A DNA stretch of 64,000 nucleotides. Source: Hydrogenobacter sp. T-2. Its GTDB lineage: Bacteria > Aquificota > Aquificia > Aquificales > Aquificaceae. This document shows, piece after piece, positions 32,368 through 44,402 of the stretch. Made by a program: the position numbers and the translations under genes. The number at the start of each line of letters is the position of its first letter. The first letter of the stretch is position 1. Under the pieces are notes generated by a model, which was not told where the DNA came from, did no database searches, and saw nothing but the letters and a program-made list of their open reading frames with translations. Location: NCBI RefSeq assembly GCF_033971325.1, contig NZ_CP117180.1, positions 254,041 to 318,040 on the forward strand, in the 5' to 3' direction.

Positions 32368-33051
32368 GTGCAGGCAGTTCCTAAATGGCTCAGGGAGCTT
32401 ATAGTAGTTATAATAGTGGTTCTATTTATTAGGGCTTTTCTCCTACAAGCTTACAACATACCTTCAGGCTCTATGAAGCCCACCCTTCTCGTAGGCGACT
32501 TTATACTTGTAAACAAGCTCGTTTACAAGATTTCTGAGCCCCAGAGAGGGGATATAGTAGTTTTCAAGTGGCCCATAAACCCGCAGATAGACTTCATAAA
32601 GAGGATAATAGGTATGCCCGGAGATACTCTCGAGATAAAGGGTGAAAGTGTATCTATAAATGGTCAAGAATTGCCCTTGAGATTTGTGGGAGAGGTTTTG
32701 GAGGATGGAAACCTAAAGCTTATCTACGAAGAAACACTTCCCAATGGGGTGAAGCACAAAATAGCTCTATACCAAAGCCCTTTTATACAAAGAAAAGACG
32801 TTTATTATGCTAAGATACCTGAAGGGTACTACTTTGTGATGGGAGATAACAGAGACAATAGTGAGGACAGCAGATACTGGGGGCTTTTGCCAAGGGAAAA
32901 TATAGTGGGGAAGGCTTTTGTGATTTACTTTTCTGGAGATATACCTCCCCTTGACAGCACAGATGTAAGTATATTTACTGGTTTTAAACAACTCTTCCTC
33001 GCCCTGCTGAACCCAAGATTTGAAAGAATAGGCAAGCCACTTATATGGTGA
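32368..33051 (+). CDS. lepB: Signal peptidase I
   Basis: 227 residues with a GTG start. One N-terminal membrane helix (about 9-24), then the catalytic Ser35 in PSGSMKPTL, the general base Lys78 in DFIKRIIGMPGD and the conserved GDNRDNSEDSRYWG. It removes signal peptides from secreted proteins outside the membrane. A single N-terminal anchor makes it a simple type. The final 11 bp overlap the convergent sensor gene. Confidence 0.94.
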   Translation: MQAVPKWLRELIVVIIVVLFIRAFLLQAYNIPSGSMKPTLLVGDFILVNKLVYKISEPQRGDIVVFKWPINPQIDFIKRIIGMPGDTLEIKGESVSINGQELPLRFVGEVLEDGNLKLIYEETLPNGVKHKIALYQSPFIQRKDVYYAKIPEGYYFVMGDNRDNSEDSRYWGLLPRENIVGKAFVIYFSGDIPPLDSTDVSIFTGFKQLFLALLNPRFERIGKPLIW

Positions 33052-34747
33052 TGGAAACACCCGCCATATAAAAGTGTGTTATTGCTTTTTTTATAGTAGC
33101 GGGGGTTATATTTTTTGCATACATGAGGCTTAATATAAGAGAGGGTATATTTTCTGGGTCTATAAAAGACTCTACTATTTTGTTGTCTTCCATGTACACA
33201 AAGCTACCCAATTCCTCAAGGAAATTCTGAAATTCCTGTGCTTCCAAAGTGTCTCTAAGATAAGCCAGAATGCTGTTGCAGGTTTCTAACACCACCTGGC
33301 TATCTATAACCTCAGGAACAGCTAAAAATCCGCTCTCCAGTCTATCAAATATCTCTCTTATTTTGTCTTTTGAGTATACTGGGTTGCCCAACATTGGTAG
33401 TATGGCATTTATTTCTTCCTTATTTACCTGCCTCAGAGACCTATTAAGGGTATCCTGCGAGGGTATTATGAGGTTTGTGTATATAAGCACATCCTCTGGG
33501 TCTCCATCCTCTAAGGGCTTAAGGTCTTCGTAAATGCAGAGAGAACTTAGAAAGCCTCCTGTAAACAGAAAACCAGTGCTTTCCTCCAATACTGCAAAAC
33601 TACCTCTCTCAGGGAGAAAGGGTAAGTGTATAAACCTTAGAACATCTCCAGTGGCTAACCTAAGCCTTTTGTTGGGAAAGGTTTCAAAAGCCTTTATTCT
33701 TGCCTGCGGAATACCAAGAGCCCTTAATCGCTGAGCAATGCTAAGAGAAGTTATCACAAAGGCCTTTTGGTTTGACTGCAAGAAACTTACAATTCCTGAA
33801 CAATCATCCACCCCAGAGCTGAGCACTACTACCGCCTTCACCGCTTCTATGGTGCCAACCACTTGTTCCAGCTTTGACCTTATAAGAACATAATCTTGCA
33901 CCGTGCCTATGTTTATAAGCATTGGGACTTTTATGTTATCCTTTTCGTATATACGCAGGTATGCGTTCCTTTGAACTAGCCCATGCCTCTGAGGTGACCC
34001 TATCCAGAAGAACCCATGAGATATTTCTATAGGTTGGCTTAAATCAAGAGCAGGCTTTGGAGCGGTAGTCTCTTCTACTCTTGAAACAGGTGGTGAAACA
34101 GTTTGCGGTGGGGTATAACCATGGACGAGACTGGAGAAAAATTCCCAGTTGTCCTTATACATGCAGTTATTAACAGCCTTCCCCTCCTGGTAGATATCAA
34201 GTCTGATTTTGACATCTTTTGAGATCAAATTAAACAATTCCTCTTTTCCACAACTACAACCCTTTATAATGCCCTTATGTATGTATATGCTGCAGGATTT
34301 CTCTTCATCTTCTATTATGAGAGCTGAAGTAGCCCCTTTACGCAAGAGTTTAATTAACAAATTTATAGGACCTATTATTGACAGGGATGCTGAATCTTGA
34401 GGGTCCCTACTTAGGCTGACTAATTTGGTTAAAAGCTCCATTGGATTGAAAGGAAGAACCTCGTAGTTAACTTCCCTAAGCCCGTATTTCGCTAAAGTCT
34501 CCGCGTCTTCATAGCTTCCTACGAACAGAATGGGCATTATATATCTTTCAATTTCCAGTAGCTTAAACCAGAAACCCAGATCCTCCGCAGGCATTATTAT
34601 TACCTCAGGCTCTGATACTTTTAAGAGTTCTAAGGCTTTTTCCTCATCAAAGGCTATGAGGAGTTTATGTCCGGTTATGTTAAATATGTCCGCAAGAAGA
34701 GAAAAGTATTGTTTCTTTTTGTCTAAGAGCATGCAGAGAACACTCAT
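33041..34747 (-). CDS. Pseudo-receiver + PATAN-like + ODP-like sensor protein, unrecognised function
   Basis: 568 residues. Residues 1-115 have the shape of a response-regulator receiver but no phospho-acceptor: the strand EVIIMPAEDL has Pro where the Asp should be. Residues about 125-205 (IYIHKGIIKGCSC...) resemble a DUF4388/PATAN module. Residues about 235-430 match the ODP/flavodiiron metallo-beta-lactamase-like fold (FWIGSPQRHGLVQRNAYLRIY, LFTGG), but the metal ligands H-x-H/E-D are missing (VVLSSGVDDCSG). The last 100 residues are helical. It should be a cytoplasmic signal-transducing adaptor without catalytic activity. It is the last gene after two small unknowns with a 1-bp TGATG junction. 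Confidence 0.7.
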   Translation of the reverse strand: MSVLCMLLDKKKQYFSLLADIFNITGHKLLIAFDEEKALELLKVSEPEVIIMPAEDLGFWFKLLEIERYIMPILFVGSYEDAETLAKYGLREVNYEVLPFNPMELLTKLVSLSRDPQDSASLSIIGPINLLIKLLRKGATSALIIEDEEKSCSIYIHKGIIKGCSCGKEELFNLISKDVKIRLDIYQEGKAVNNCMYKDNWEFFSSLVHGYTPPQTVSPPVSRVEETTAPKPALDLSQPIEISHGFFWIGSPQRHGLVQRNAYLRIYEKDNIKVPMLINIGTVQDYVLIRSKLEQVVGTIEAVKAVVVLSSGVDDCSGIVSFLQSNQKAFVITSLSIAQRLRALGIPQARIKAFETFPNKRLRLATGDVLRFIHLPFLPERGSFAVLEESTGFLFTGGFLSSLCIYEDLKPLEDGDPEDVLIYTNLIIPSQDTLNRSLRQVNKEEINAILPMLGNPVYSKDKIREIFDRLESGFLAVPEVIDSQVVLETCNSILAYLRDTLEAQEFQNFLEELGSFVYMEDNKIVESFIDPENIPSLILSLMYAKNITPATIKKAITHFYMAGVSITI

Positions 34748-34995
34748 CAGTAAACCTCCCCTTTTTGAACTGCTACTCTTAAGAGCGTTAACTGTTCTCT
34801 GAGTATGTTCATTGATTGCACTAACATGAAAAAGGCGTGTTCCACATTTAAAAGCGCGGACTGGAAGGATAGATCATCCTCAAGAAGCCTGAGCTCTCTA
34901 AACCTTCTGTAAAATTCATCCACCTCGGTACCAAAACTCAGGAGAGCTTTAATGGTTTCCTCTGAAAGGTCTAAAGCGGGTTTTTTTGTATCCAT
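34747..34995 (-). CDS. Small helical protein, unrecognised
   Basis: 82 residues, entirely helical by pattern, acidic N-terminus. It begins 25 bp inside the previous gene and its stop shares one base with the start of the sensor-like gene (TGATG), so the products are made in concert. Size and helices recall a small adaptor or coiled-coil dimer, but I recognise no domain. Confidence 0.7.
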   Translation of the reverse strand: MDTKKPALDLSEETIKALLSFGTEVDEFYRRFRELRLLEDDLSFQSALLNVEHAFFMLVQSMNILREQLTLLRVAVQKGEVY

Positions 34996-35339
34996 ATATT
35001 ACCTACCTCCTCTCCTTCTGACCTTGGCATATTATATCTACTAAAGAGTATAGATTCAACCATTTTAAGCTCATAGTCTTGTAGGTTTTCTATCCATAGC
35101 CTTGCCTTACCTTCCTCAATAGTGTGTCTTAGAATTATATCACCATCCTCTTGCGTGTATACATCTCCGCCACCTGTCATAAAGCCCACCGCTACAGAAA
35201 GGGTAATAAAGTTCAGAGTATCTACCTTCATCTTAGGTTTTTCAATGTTCTTGCTTATTTTAATGTAAGTGCACAGTGCAAGACCTATCCTCATGAGGTT
35301 TTCCGTGGTAAAAGGAAACAATCCAACTTTTCCCTGCAT
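34971..35339 (-). CDS. Small protein of the sensor operon, unrecognised
   Basis: 122 residues from the ATG at 35339, five bases after GAAGAG; a GTG at 35372 would extend it 11 residues into tlyA. Mixed alpha/beta with a hydrophobic first half (LMRIGLALCTYIKI, LNFITLSVAVGFMTGGG) and a charged second half. No signal peptide or known motif. It overlaps the next small gene by 25 bp. Together with the 82-residue and 568-residue proteins it forms a three-gene unit at the tail of the ribosomal operon. Confidence 0.65.
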   Translation of the reverse strand: MQGKVGLFPFTTENLMRIGLALCTYIKISKNIEKPKMKVDTLNFITLSVAVGFMTGGGDVYTQEDGDIILRHTIEEGKARLWIENLQDYELKMVESILFSRYNMPRSEGEEVGNIWIQKNPL

Positions 35340-35349
35340 GCAGTTCTCT

Positions 35350-36126
35350 TCAAACAACTTCCTTGAGTGCACCTTCTACAACCTCCTCCATGTTTTCTAA
35401 GGCTTTTAGGTGCTTGCCCGAGAGGAGAAAAAACTCTTCGTTGCCTTTCGCTCCCTTTGGTTTTGACTTTACTACCCCAGCTATATTAAAACCCAAGGAA
35501 ATTAAGAAGTCTGCAACCTTTAGCACGGCCTTTTTTTTCTCCTCTTCTTCTCTAACTATTCCTTTTCTTGCTTTCTCAGGACCAACTTCAAACTGTGGCT
35601 TTACTAACACTAACAAAACTCCTTCCTCCTTTAGGAATTTTATCACGTGGGGAATTAACTTTGTTGTTGATATGAAGGAGACATCCATCACTATGAGGTC
35701 TACAGACTCTGGTACATGCTTGTCTGTAAGCTCTCTTGCATCCGTTTTCTCATAAAGCACTACTCTTGGGTCTGATCTTAGCTTTGGGTCCATTTGACCC
35801 TTTCCCACGTCCACCGCATACACCTTTTTTGCACCATGCATAAGAAGACACTGGGTAAAACCACCGGTAGAAGAACCAACATCAAGTGCTATCAGGTCTT
35901 TTACATCAAGCCCGAACCTTTGGATAGCCCACTCTAACTTATAACCACCTCTGGATACATACTTAGGAGGTTCTTTGAGCTCTATAGTCTGCCCTTCTTT
36001 TATCTTCGTCCCTGGCTTTGTAATAGGTTTACCGTCCACATACACAAGCCCCGCCATTATTATGGCTTGAGCTTTTTCTCTACTGGAGACATAGCACTTC
36101 TCAACCAGATACTGGTCAAGCCTCAA
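35350..36126 (-). CDS. tlyA: TlyA family rRNA 2'-O-methyltransferase
   Basis: 258 residues: an N-terminal S4 RNA-binding domain (1-60, [19 protein letters not shown]) and an FtsJ-type Rossmann methyltransferase with the SAM loop LDVGSSTGGFTQCLL (about 81-95). It methylates ribose of C1409 in 16S and, in the long form, C1920 in 23S rRNA. The family is often misnamed haemolysin. It starts with a 4-bp overlap to yggT and belongs to the translation operon by position. Confidence 0.9.
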   Translation of the reverse strand: MRLDQYLVEKCYVSSREKAQAIIMAGLVYVDGKPITKPGTKIKEGQTIELKEPPKYVSRGGYKLEWAIQRFGLDVKDLIALDVGSSTGGFTQCLLMHGAKKVYAVDVGKGQMDPKLRSDPRVVLYEKTDARELTDKHVPESVDLIVMDVSFISTTKLIPHVIKFLKEEGVLLVLVKPQFEVGPEKARKGIVREEEEKKKAVLKVADFLISLGFNIAGVVKSKPKGAKGNEEFFLLSGKHLKALENMEEVVEGALKEVV

Positions 36127-36362
36127 AGTCTAAGAAGATGCTTTATGAGGTAGAGTATAAAAAGAAGGACGAGAGGAGAGAAGTCAAACCCTCCAGTTGA
36201 CGGAAGAACCCTCCTTATAGGGTTAAGAATGGGCGATATAAGGCTGTCTAATACTTCGTATAACTTGCTTTCTCTAACCTTGGGTATCCATGAACCTATT
36301 GCATGTATAAAAATCAGGAGTATAAGTAGGTTTATGAGGAGCGATAAAATTCCCTTTATCAT
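36123..36362 (-). CDS. YggT family membrane protein
   Basis: 79 residues with two hydrophobic helices (about 4-24 and 57-76) around a polar loop containing the family signature [21 protein letters not shown]. YggT proteins are small integral membrane proteins linked to division and osmotic shock in some bacteria, with no settled function. It is wedged between rplQ and tlyA with 4-bp overlaps at each side. Confidence 0.85.
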   Translation of the reverse strand: MIKGILSLLINLLILLIFIHAIGSWIPKVRESKLYEVLDSLISPILNPIRRVLPSTGGFDFSPLVLLFILYLIKHLLRL

Positions 36363-36715
36363 TCTACAAGCTCAAGGATAGCAAGCTCGCACCCGTCGCC
36401 TTTTCTTCTTTCAGGCAGTCTTATTATCCTTGTGTAACCTCCGTTCCTGTTTTCAAACCTTGGAGCCACATCCTCAAAGAGCCTTTTAACTACTCTTCTG
36501 TCAGGCAGGAGAGAAAGGGCAAGCCTTCTAGAAGATAGGTCTCCCTTCTTGCCGAGGTTTATAAGCTTTTCCACAAACGGTCTTACCGCCTTAGCCTTCT
36601 GAAGTGAGGTCTCTATTCTTTCTTCCATTATGAGTGCTCTTGCAAGAGACCTATAAAGTGCAAGCCTTTGCTCTTTTGTTCTATCAAAGTGTTTTTTCTT
36701 TACCCTGTGCCTCAT
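36359..36715 (-). CDS. rplQ: Ribosomal protein L17
   Basis: 118 residues with the family N-terminus [13 protein letters not shown] and the [19 protein letters not shown] tail. Large-subunit protein; follows rpoA as in most bacteria, with a GGAGGTAAAGGAG site and a 4-bp overlap with yggT. Confidence 0.96.
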   Translation of the reverse strand: MRHRVKKKHFDRTKEQRLALYRSLARALIMEERIETSLQKAKAVRPFVEKLINLGKKGDLSSRRLALSLLPDRRVVKRLFEDVAPRFENRNGGYTRIIRLPERRKGDGCELAILELVE

Positions 36716-36720
36716 CTCCT

Positions 36721-37674
36721 TTACCTCCTACTTTCCATGTCCATGCCTAAATGAAGTCCCATCTGTTTGAGGGCTTCTTTAATCTCGTTTATCGCCTTCC
36801 TGCCCACGTTCTTTGTCCCCTTTAGGTCTTCCTCTGTGAGCCTTACCAAGTCTCCTATGGTGGATATACCCATCCTCTTTATAGAATTGAGTGCCCTTTG
36901 GGAAACGTCGAGCTCTTCTATAGGAAGACTGAGCTTCTCTACAAACTCCTCTACCATGCCAACAGGCTCTTCTACAACTGGCACTTCAAAGGATATGTTT
37001 TCAAGAAGTGTGAAGTTTTTCACTATTAGACCTACCGCTTCCTTTATAATCTCGTCAGGTGTTCTTGTGCCATCTGTGTAAACTTCCATTATAAGCCTAT
37101 CGTAGTCGCTCCTTTTTTCTACTCTTGTTTTTTCCACCCTAAAGGCAACTTGGCGAACTGGTGAAAAGTCCGCATCCACCAGTATCCATCCAACCTCTCC
37201 GAGAACCTCCATTTCCTCAGTAGGCACATAACCAAAACCTCTTTCTATCCTTAGCTCTATGTTTATCTCCTTATCCGGGCTTGTTATAGTGAGTATCTTT
37301 TGGTCAGGGTTTACTATCTCTACACTGGGAGGAAGGCTTATATCCCTTGCGTAAACTGCACCCTCTCCCCTTTTTTTCAAGTAAAGAACTTCCACATCAG
37401 ACTCGTGGAGTTTAAACCTCACCCTTTTAAGGTTTGCTATGATTTCAAGGGTATCTTCCTGAACGCCCTCAATAGAGGAAAACTCATGATAAACACCGTA
37501 TATCTTTACAGCAGTTAGGGCAACCCCTTGTATGGAAGAAAGCAGTGTCCTTCTAAGAGAATTTCCTATAGTTATACCAAACCCTCTTTCTAAGGGCTCT
37601 GCAACAAAACGACCGTAGGTCTTTGTTCTTTCTTCCCAGTAGACCTTTGAAGGAAAAAGAAATTCTCTAAGCAT
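36721..37674 (-). CDS. rpoA: RNA polymerase alpha subunit
   Basis: 317 residues. N-terminal dimerisation and assembly domain (about 1-228, [20 protein letters not shown]), linker with an acidic Val/Glu-rich stretch, and C-terminal alpha-CTD (about 245-317) with [15 protein letters not shown] and [15 protein letters not shown], the DNA/UP-element and activator contact surface. Good AAGGAGGT site. Part of the rpsM-rpsK-rpsD-rpoA-rplQ block. Confidence 0.97.
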   Translation of the reverse strand: MLREFLFPSKVYWEERTKTYGRFVAEPLERGFGITIGNSLRRTLLSSIQGVALTAVKIYGVYHEFSSIEGVQEDTLEIIANLKRVRFKLHESDVEVLYLKKRGEGAVYARDISLPPSVEIVNPDQKILTITSPDKEINIELRIERGFGYVPTEEMEVLGEVGWILVDADFSPVRQVAFRVEKTRVEKRSDYDRLIMEVYTDGTRTPDEIIKEAVGLIVKNFTLLENISFEVPVVEEPVGMVEEFVEKLSLPIEELDVSQRALNSIKRMGISTIGDLVRLTEEDLKGTKNVGRKAINEIKEALKQMGLHLGMDMESRR

Positions 37675-37687
37675 ACTTTGAACCTCC

Positions 37688-38317
37688 TTAAACCCTTGAG
37701 TAGAACTCTATTATGTATTGGAGATTTATAGGGACCTCTAACTGAATTTCCCTTGGTAGGTCTACAACCTTTCCTCTAAAGTTCTCCTTGTCTAATTCAA
37801 GCCAAGGTGGTATGCTTCTTGGGTCTATGTTTTGCAGGTTTTCCAGGATCTGTGGTATGTCTCTTGAAGAAGGTTTTAACTCTATTATGTCTCCCACCTC
37901 AACCCTGTAAGAGGGTATGTCCACTTTTCTACCGTTTACCAAAAAGTGTCCGTGCACTATCCACTGCCTTGCCTGTCTTCTGGTACTAGCAAAACCCAAC
38001 CTGTAGACCACATTATCAAGCCTTCTTTCCAGTAGCTGAAGAAGCACTTGTCCAGTGTTTCCTTTGGAGCGAGATGCTTCATCAAAGTATCTCTTGAACT
38101 GTTTTTCCCTTAGACCTCCGTAGAGGAATTTAAGTTTTTGCTTTTCCATAAGCCTTATGCCGTATTCTGTGAGCTTTTTTCTTCTACCTTTTATCCTTCC
38201 ATGCTGACCGGGTGGAAAGTTCCTTCTGGCTAAGGTTTTTGGTGCGCTCTTTTTGCCTGAAACAACCGCACCGAGTTTTCTGTCAATCTTTACCTGAGGT
38301 CCTATATACCTACCCAT
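37688..38317 (-). CDS. rpsD: Ribosomal protein S4
   Basis: 209 residues. The S4 RNA-binding domain (RRLDNVVYRLGFASTRRQA, about 94-112) and the N-terminal MGRYIGPQVKIDRKLG are recognisable. It lacks the N-terminal zinc-finger cysteines seen in some bacteria. Binds the 5' domain of 16S rRNA early in assembly and, in E. coli, represses the alpha operon. Confidence 0.97.
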   Translation of the reverse strand: MGRYIGPQVKIDRKLGAVVSGKKSAPKTLARRNFPPGQHGRIKGRRKKLTEYGIRLMEKQKLKFLYGGLREKQFKRYFDEASRSKGNTGQVLLQLLERRLDNVVYRLGFASTRRQARQWIVHGHFLVNGRKVDIPSYRVEVGDIIELKPSSRDIPQILENLQNIDPRSIPPWLELDKENFRGKVVDLPREIQLEVPINLQYIIEFYSRV

Positions 38318-38320
38318 GCC

Positions 38321-38710
38321 TTAAACCCTCCTCTTGGCTGGTGGTCTGCATCCGTTGTGGGGTATGGGTGTTATATCCCTTATTGACTTTATCTTTATAC
38401 CAGCGGCGTATATGGCTCTCAGTGCGGACTCTCTTCCTGCACCTGCTCCTTTTACCCTAACCTCCGCTTCCTGAAGTCCATACTCCTGCACCGCTCTTTT
38501 TGCTGCCTTTTGTGCTGCAAGCTGTGCTGCGTAGGGCGTGCTCTTTCTTGTTCCCTTAAAACCTACAGTGCCACCGCTTTCCCAAACGAGAAGGTTGCCC
38601 TGTTTGTCTGTTATGCTTACTATGGTATTGTTGAAAGTGCTAAGTATGTGAACTATGCCTTCCGTTACGGTCTTTTTTTGCTTTTTAGGTTGTTGTTGTC
38701 TTCTTGCCAT
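38321..38710 (-). CDS. rpsK: Ribosomal protein S11
   Basis: 129 residues from the ATG at 38710, which is preceded by GGAGGTAATTG. Contains [16 protein letters not shown] and the C-terminal [17 protein letters not shown]. Platform protein of the 30S subunit, between rpsM and rpsD. Confidence 0.97.
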   Translation of the reverse strand: MARRQQQPKKQKKTVTEGIVHILSTFNNTIVSITDKQGNLLVWESGGTVGFKGTRKSTPYAAQLAAQKAAKRAVQEYGLQEAEVRVKGAGAGRESALRAIYAAGIKIKSIRDITPIPHNGCRPPAKRRV

Positions 38711-38721
38711 CAATTACCTCC

Positions 38722-39102
38722 TTACTTTACTATCTTTTTCTTTGTCCCACCCACAGTTTTTCTCTTACCCTTTCTGGTTCTTGAGTTGGTCTTTGTCTGT
38801 TGACCTCTTACGGGTAGACCCTTCACATGCCTCATGCCTCTATAACATCCCATATCTACGAGTTTCTTAATATTCATCTGAACTTCTCTTCTAAGGTCGC
38901 CTTCCACGGTATAGCTTTGCTCTATAAACTTTCTTATGGTGTTTAGCTCTTCTGGCGTTAGCTCTCCAAGCCTTTTTGTGCCCGGTATGCCAGTTTTTTC
39001 ACATATCTCCTTTGCCCTTGCCCAACCTATACCGTAAAGGTATGTGAGGGCTACTTCTAACTTCTTGCCGTCAGGAAGGTCTACACCAGCTATCCTTGCC
39101 AT
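38722..39102 (-). CDS. rpsM: Ribosomal protein S13
   Basis: 126 residues, [26 protein letters not shown] at the start (positions 1-26) and the basic [19 protein letters not shown] near 92-110. Head protein of the 30S subunit that contacts the P-site tRNA and L5. Follows rpmJ. Confidence 0.97.
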   Translation of the reverse strand: MARIAGVDLPDGKKLEVALTYLYGIGWARAKEICEKTGIPGTKRLGELTPEELNTIRKFIEQSYTVEGDLRREVQMNIKKLVDMGCYRGMRHVKGLPVRGQQTKTNSRTRKGKRKTVGGTKKKIVK

Positions 39103-39113
39103 CTTTTACCTCC

Positions 39114-39230
39114 TTAACTGCCCTGTCTTTGTTTATGCTTTGGGTTTTCACATATGACCATAACTCTTCCCTTTCTCCTTATCACCTTACACTTATCACA
39201 TATGGGCTTAACAGAGGGTTTTACCTTCAT
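39114..39230 (-). CDS. rpmJ: Ribosomal protein L36
   Basis: 38 residues. [19 protein letters not shown] and [13 protein letters not shown] show the zinc ligands C-x2-C-x(12)-C-x4-H of the cysteine-bearing form. It lies between infA and rpsM with a GGAGGCAAGT site. A possible internal promoter (39254-39259) precedes it. Confidence 0.95.
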   Translation of the reverse strand: MKVKPSVKPICDKCKVIRRKGRVMVICENPKHKQRQGS

Positions 39231-39253
39231 ACTTGCCTCCTTGTAAGCTAAAA

Positions 39254-39259
39254 ATTATA
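39254..39259 (-). promoter_or_regulatory. Internal extended -10 between infA and rpmJ
   Basis: Minus-strand TGCTATAAT (TG-n-TATAAT) in the 37-bp gap after infA. It would allow the rpmJ-rpsM-rpsK-rpsD-rpoA-rplQ block to be transcribed independently of the upstream half. Confidence 0.5.
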
Positions 39260-39267
39260 GCACAAAA

Positions 39268-39499
39268 TCATCCTCTGTATACTATCCTTCCTCTCGTGAG
39301 GTCATAAGGAGATAGCTCCACCTTTACCTTATCGCCGGGTAATATCCTGATGAAGTGTATTCTCATCTTACCAGATACGTGTGCAAGCACTTCGTGCCCT
39401 GTCTCTAACTTTACCCTAAACATGGCATTGGGCAGAGCTTCCAAGACCTCACCCTCAAGCACTATACCCTTTTCCTTTTGTTTTTCTTCTCCCTTCTTT

Positions 39500-39507
<8 letters not shown>
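39268..39507 (-). CDS. infA: Translation initiation factor IF-1
   Basis: 79 residues, one S1/OB fold ([44 protein letters not shown]). It carries a short lysine/glutamate-rich N-terminal extension ([14 protein letters not shown]) relative to the usual 72. Starts 8 bp inside map. Confidence 0.95.
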
Positions 39508-42210
<2,703 letters not shown>

Positions 42211-42214
<4 letters not shown>

Positions 42215-42657
42215 CTTATCTCCTCGCAGGTTCCACCGAGGGATTCAATCTTCTGCCTTGCGGAGCCTGAAAAGGCGTGAGCCCTTACCCTGAGAGGCTT
42301 TGTGAGCTCGCCATCTCCCAGAACTTTGACGGGCATGCCCTTCCTTACAAGCCCCTTTTGGAGAAGGGTCTCTGGGCTCACTTCTTGACCTGCCTCAAAG
42401 TATCTTTCAAGGGTTTTCAGGTTTACTACCGCATACTCCACCCTGTTTATGGGTCTGAAGCCTCTCTTTGGCACTCTCTTGTGGAGTGGTGTCTGACCAC
42501 CCTCAAACCATGAGGGAAGCCTTCTATCCCCAGACCTTGTCTTTTGACCCTTGTGTCCCTTCCCGCAGGTCTTACCAAGTCCAGAGCCTATACCTCTTCC
42601 TACTCTTCTTTTCTCCTTTACCGCTCCTTCATTGGGTGTGAGCTCGTGCAGTTTCAT
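42211..42657 (-). CDS. rplO: Ribosomal protein L15
   Basis: 148 residues from the ATG at 42657 ([22 protein letters not shown]), after AGGAGGTAAAGGA; a frame extension 14 residues upstream is in the rpmD gene and rejected. It overlaps rpmD by 4 bp. Confidence 0.97.
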
Positions 42658-42839
42658 TCCTTTACCTCCTCTACCTGAAGAAGATGAACCGCTTTGCATA
42701 TGTTCCCCCTTACCATGGGGTTGTCCTCAAGCAACACTTCTTGACCCAACTTCTTAAGCCCAAGGCTCTTTACCGCTTTTATTTGAGCCTCAGACTTCCC
42801 CGCAAGACCTCTAACAAGCTTTACTCTAAGCTTTGCCAT
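42654..42839 (-). CDS. rpmD: Ribosomal protein L30
   Basis: 61 residues, bacterial-length L30 ([30 protein letters not shown]). Between rpsE and rplO. Confidence 0.95.
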   Translation of the reverse strand: MAKLRVKLVRGLAGKSEAQIKAVKSLGLKKLGQEVLLEDNPMVRGNICKAVHLLQVEEVKE

Positions 42840-42850
42840 GCTATGCCTCC

Positions 42851-43438
42851 TTATGGAATACGCAGATCTCTTGCGTAAATGTTGTAACGCTTTTTCAGAA
42901 CCTCCGAGTCTATTCCCCGCTCTCTTGCCACTTCTTCCATAGACCTAAGTTTAAGGAGAGCGTCAAAGACTGCTCTTACCACGTTGTTGGGGTTTGTGCT
43001 TCCTTGTAGCTTGGTAAGCACATCCGTATAGCCTGCTAATTCAAAGATGGGTTTTGCAGCACCACCAGCCACTATACCTGTTCCACGCCTTGCGGGTATA
43101 ACCTTTATCATGGTAGGACCATAATGCCCTATCGCGTCATGTGGGACAGTGCCGTTTTCTATTGGCACTCTTATTATGTGCTTTCTTCCGTCTTCTATAG
43201 CTTTGGCTATGGCTATTGGCACTTCTCTTGCCTTTCCAAGTCCAAAACCCACAAAACCTCTCTTGTCGCCCACTATCACCAGAGCACTAAAAGAAAACCT
43301 CTTTCCACCCTTTGTGACTCTTGTGGTTCTCTTTGCATAAATTAGTCTTTCTTCTATCTGGAGCTGGTCTTCAAGCTCTGCTATACCTTGCTCTTTCCTT
43401 TTCCTGTCGATTAAACTTTCAATAGACACACCACCCAT
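42851..43438 (-). CDS. rpsE: Ribosomal protein S5
   Basis: 195 residues with the double-stranded-RNA-binding part (ERLIYAKRTTRVTKGGKRFSF) and ribosomal S5 C-domain (ARRGTGIVAGGAAKPIFELAG). Needed for decoding fidelity and 30S assembly. Confidence 0.97.
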   Translation of the reverse strand: MGGVSIESLIDRKRKEQGIAELEDQLQIEERLIYAKRTTRVTKGGKRFSFSALVIVGDKRGFVGFGLGKAREVPIAIAKAIEDGRKHIIRVPIENGTVPHDAIGHYGPTMIKVIPARRGTGIVAGGAAKPIFELAGYTDVLTKLQGSTNPNNVVRAVFDALLKLRSMEEVARERGIDSEVLKKRYNIYARDLRIP

Positions 43439-43449
43439 CTTTTCCTCCT

Positions 43450-43827
43450 TTAGAATTCAAAACCAAGTTCTCTACATTTATCTGCAAAAGCTTTTATCTT
43501 TCCGTGGTAAAGGAAACCACCTCTGTCAAAGACCACTTTTCTTATGCCCCTTTCTGTTGCCCTTTTGACAAGAAGCTCTGCAACCTTTTGCACATCCTCT
43601 ATGGACTTTCCACCCCTCTTACCCGCAAGCTGGACAAATTCAGGGTCAACGGAAGAGGCGGAAACTAAGGTTTTTGACTGACCATTAGAATCGTCTATTA
43701 TCTGCGCATAAAAGGCATTTACGCTTCTGTATACACTGAGCCTCGGTCTTTCTGGAGTCCCTACGATCTTCTTTCTTATCCTTTTGTGTCTTCTTTCCCT
43801 CTTTTCATGTCTGCTTAACTTTGCCAT
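43450..43827 (-). CDS. rplR: Ribosomal protein L18
   Basis: 125 residues (HKRIRKKIVGTPERPRLSVYRS, RKVVFDRGGFLYHGKIKAFAD). Binds 5S rRNA with L5. Confidence 0.97.
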   Translation of the reverse strand: MAKLSRHEKRERRHKRIRKKIVGTPERPRLSVYRSVNAFYAQIIDDSNGQSKTLVSASSVDPEFVQLAGKRGGKSIEDVQKVAELLVKRATERGIRKVVFDRGGFLYHGKIKAFADKCRELGFEF

Positions 43828-43838
43828 AGTTTACCTCC

Positions 43839-44393
43839 TTACTTCTTACCACCCTTGCCCTTTCCAGCGGACTTACCTGCCTTAAGTCTGAGCACCTCAC
43901 CTTCGTATCTTATACCCTTACCCTTGTATACGTTAGGTTTTCTAAAGGCTCTTATCTGAGCACACACCTGACCAACCCTGTCCTTGTCTATTCCACTGAC
44001 GTATATCTTGTTTTCCTTCACCTCTATTTTCACATCTGAAGGTATTTGGTACACCACAGGATGAGAGAGCCCAAGGCTAAGTTCTAAGTTATTACCCTTG
44101 ACCGCAGCCCTATAACCGAGCCCTACCACCTCAAGTACCTTAGTAAAGCCTTCGGTAACTCCCTTTATCATGTTCCTTATAAGTGCCGCTGTGGTCCCAT
44201 GCATTGCCCTATGAAAGGGTTGGTCTGTGGGTCTTTCTACCCTTATAGTGTTGCTTTCAAGATTTACTTTTATGTCTGGATGAACTCTCATGGAGAGCTT
44301 ACCCTTTGGTCCTTCCACCCTTAGCTCTCCATTTTGAAGGCTTACCTTAACTCCCTGAGGAATTTCAATGGGTTTTTTACCTATCCTTGACAT
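43839..44393 (-). CDS. rplF: Ribosomal protein L6
   Basis: 184 residues, duplicated L6 fold ([29 protein letters not shown]). The lysine/glycine tail ([14 protein letters not shown]) is basic. Confidence 0.97.
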   Translation of the reverse strand: MSRIGKKPIEIPQGVKVSLQNGELRVEGPKGKLSMRVHPDIKVNLESNTIRVERPTDQPFHRAMHGTTAALIRNMIKGVTEGFTKVLEVVGLGYRAAVKGNNLELSLGLSHPVVYQIPSDVKIEVKENKIYVSGIDKDRVGQVCAQIRAFRKPNVYKGKGIRYEGEVLRLKAGKSAGKGKGGKK

Positions 44394-44402
44394 GTTTGCA
44401 CC

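Noticed and set aside
34747-35339. Two small overlapping genes as toxin-antitoxin pair
   Set aside because: No toxin fold or antitoxin DNA-binding motif, and they are tied to a third, large gene.
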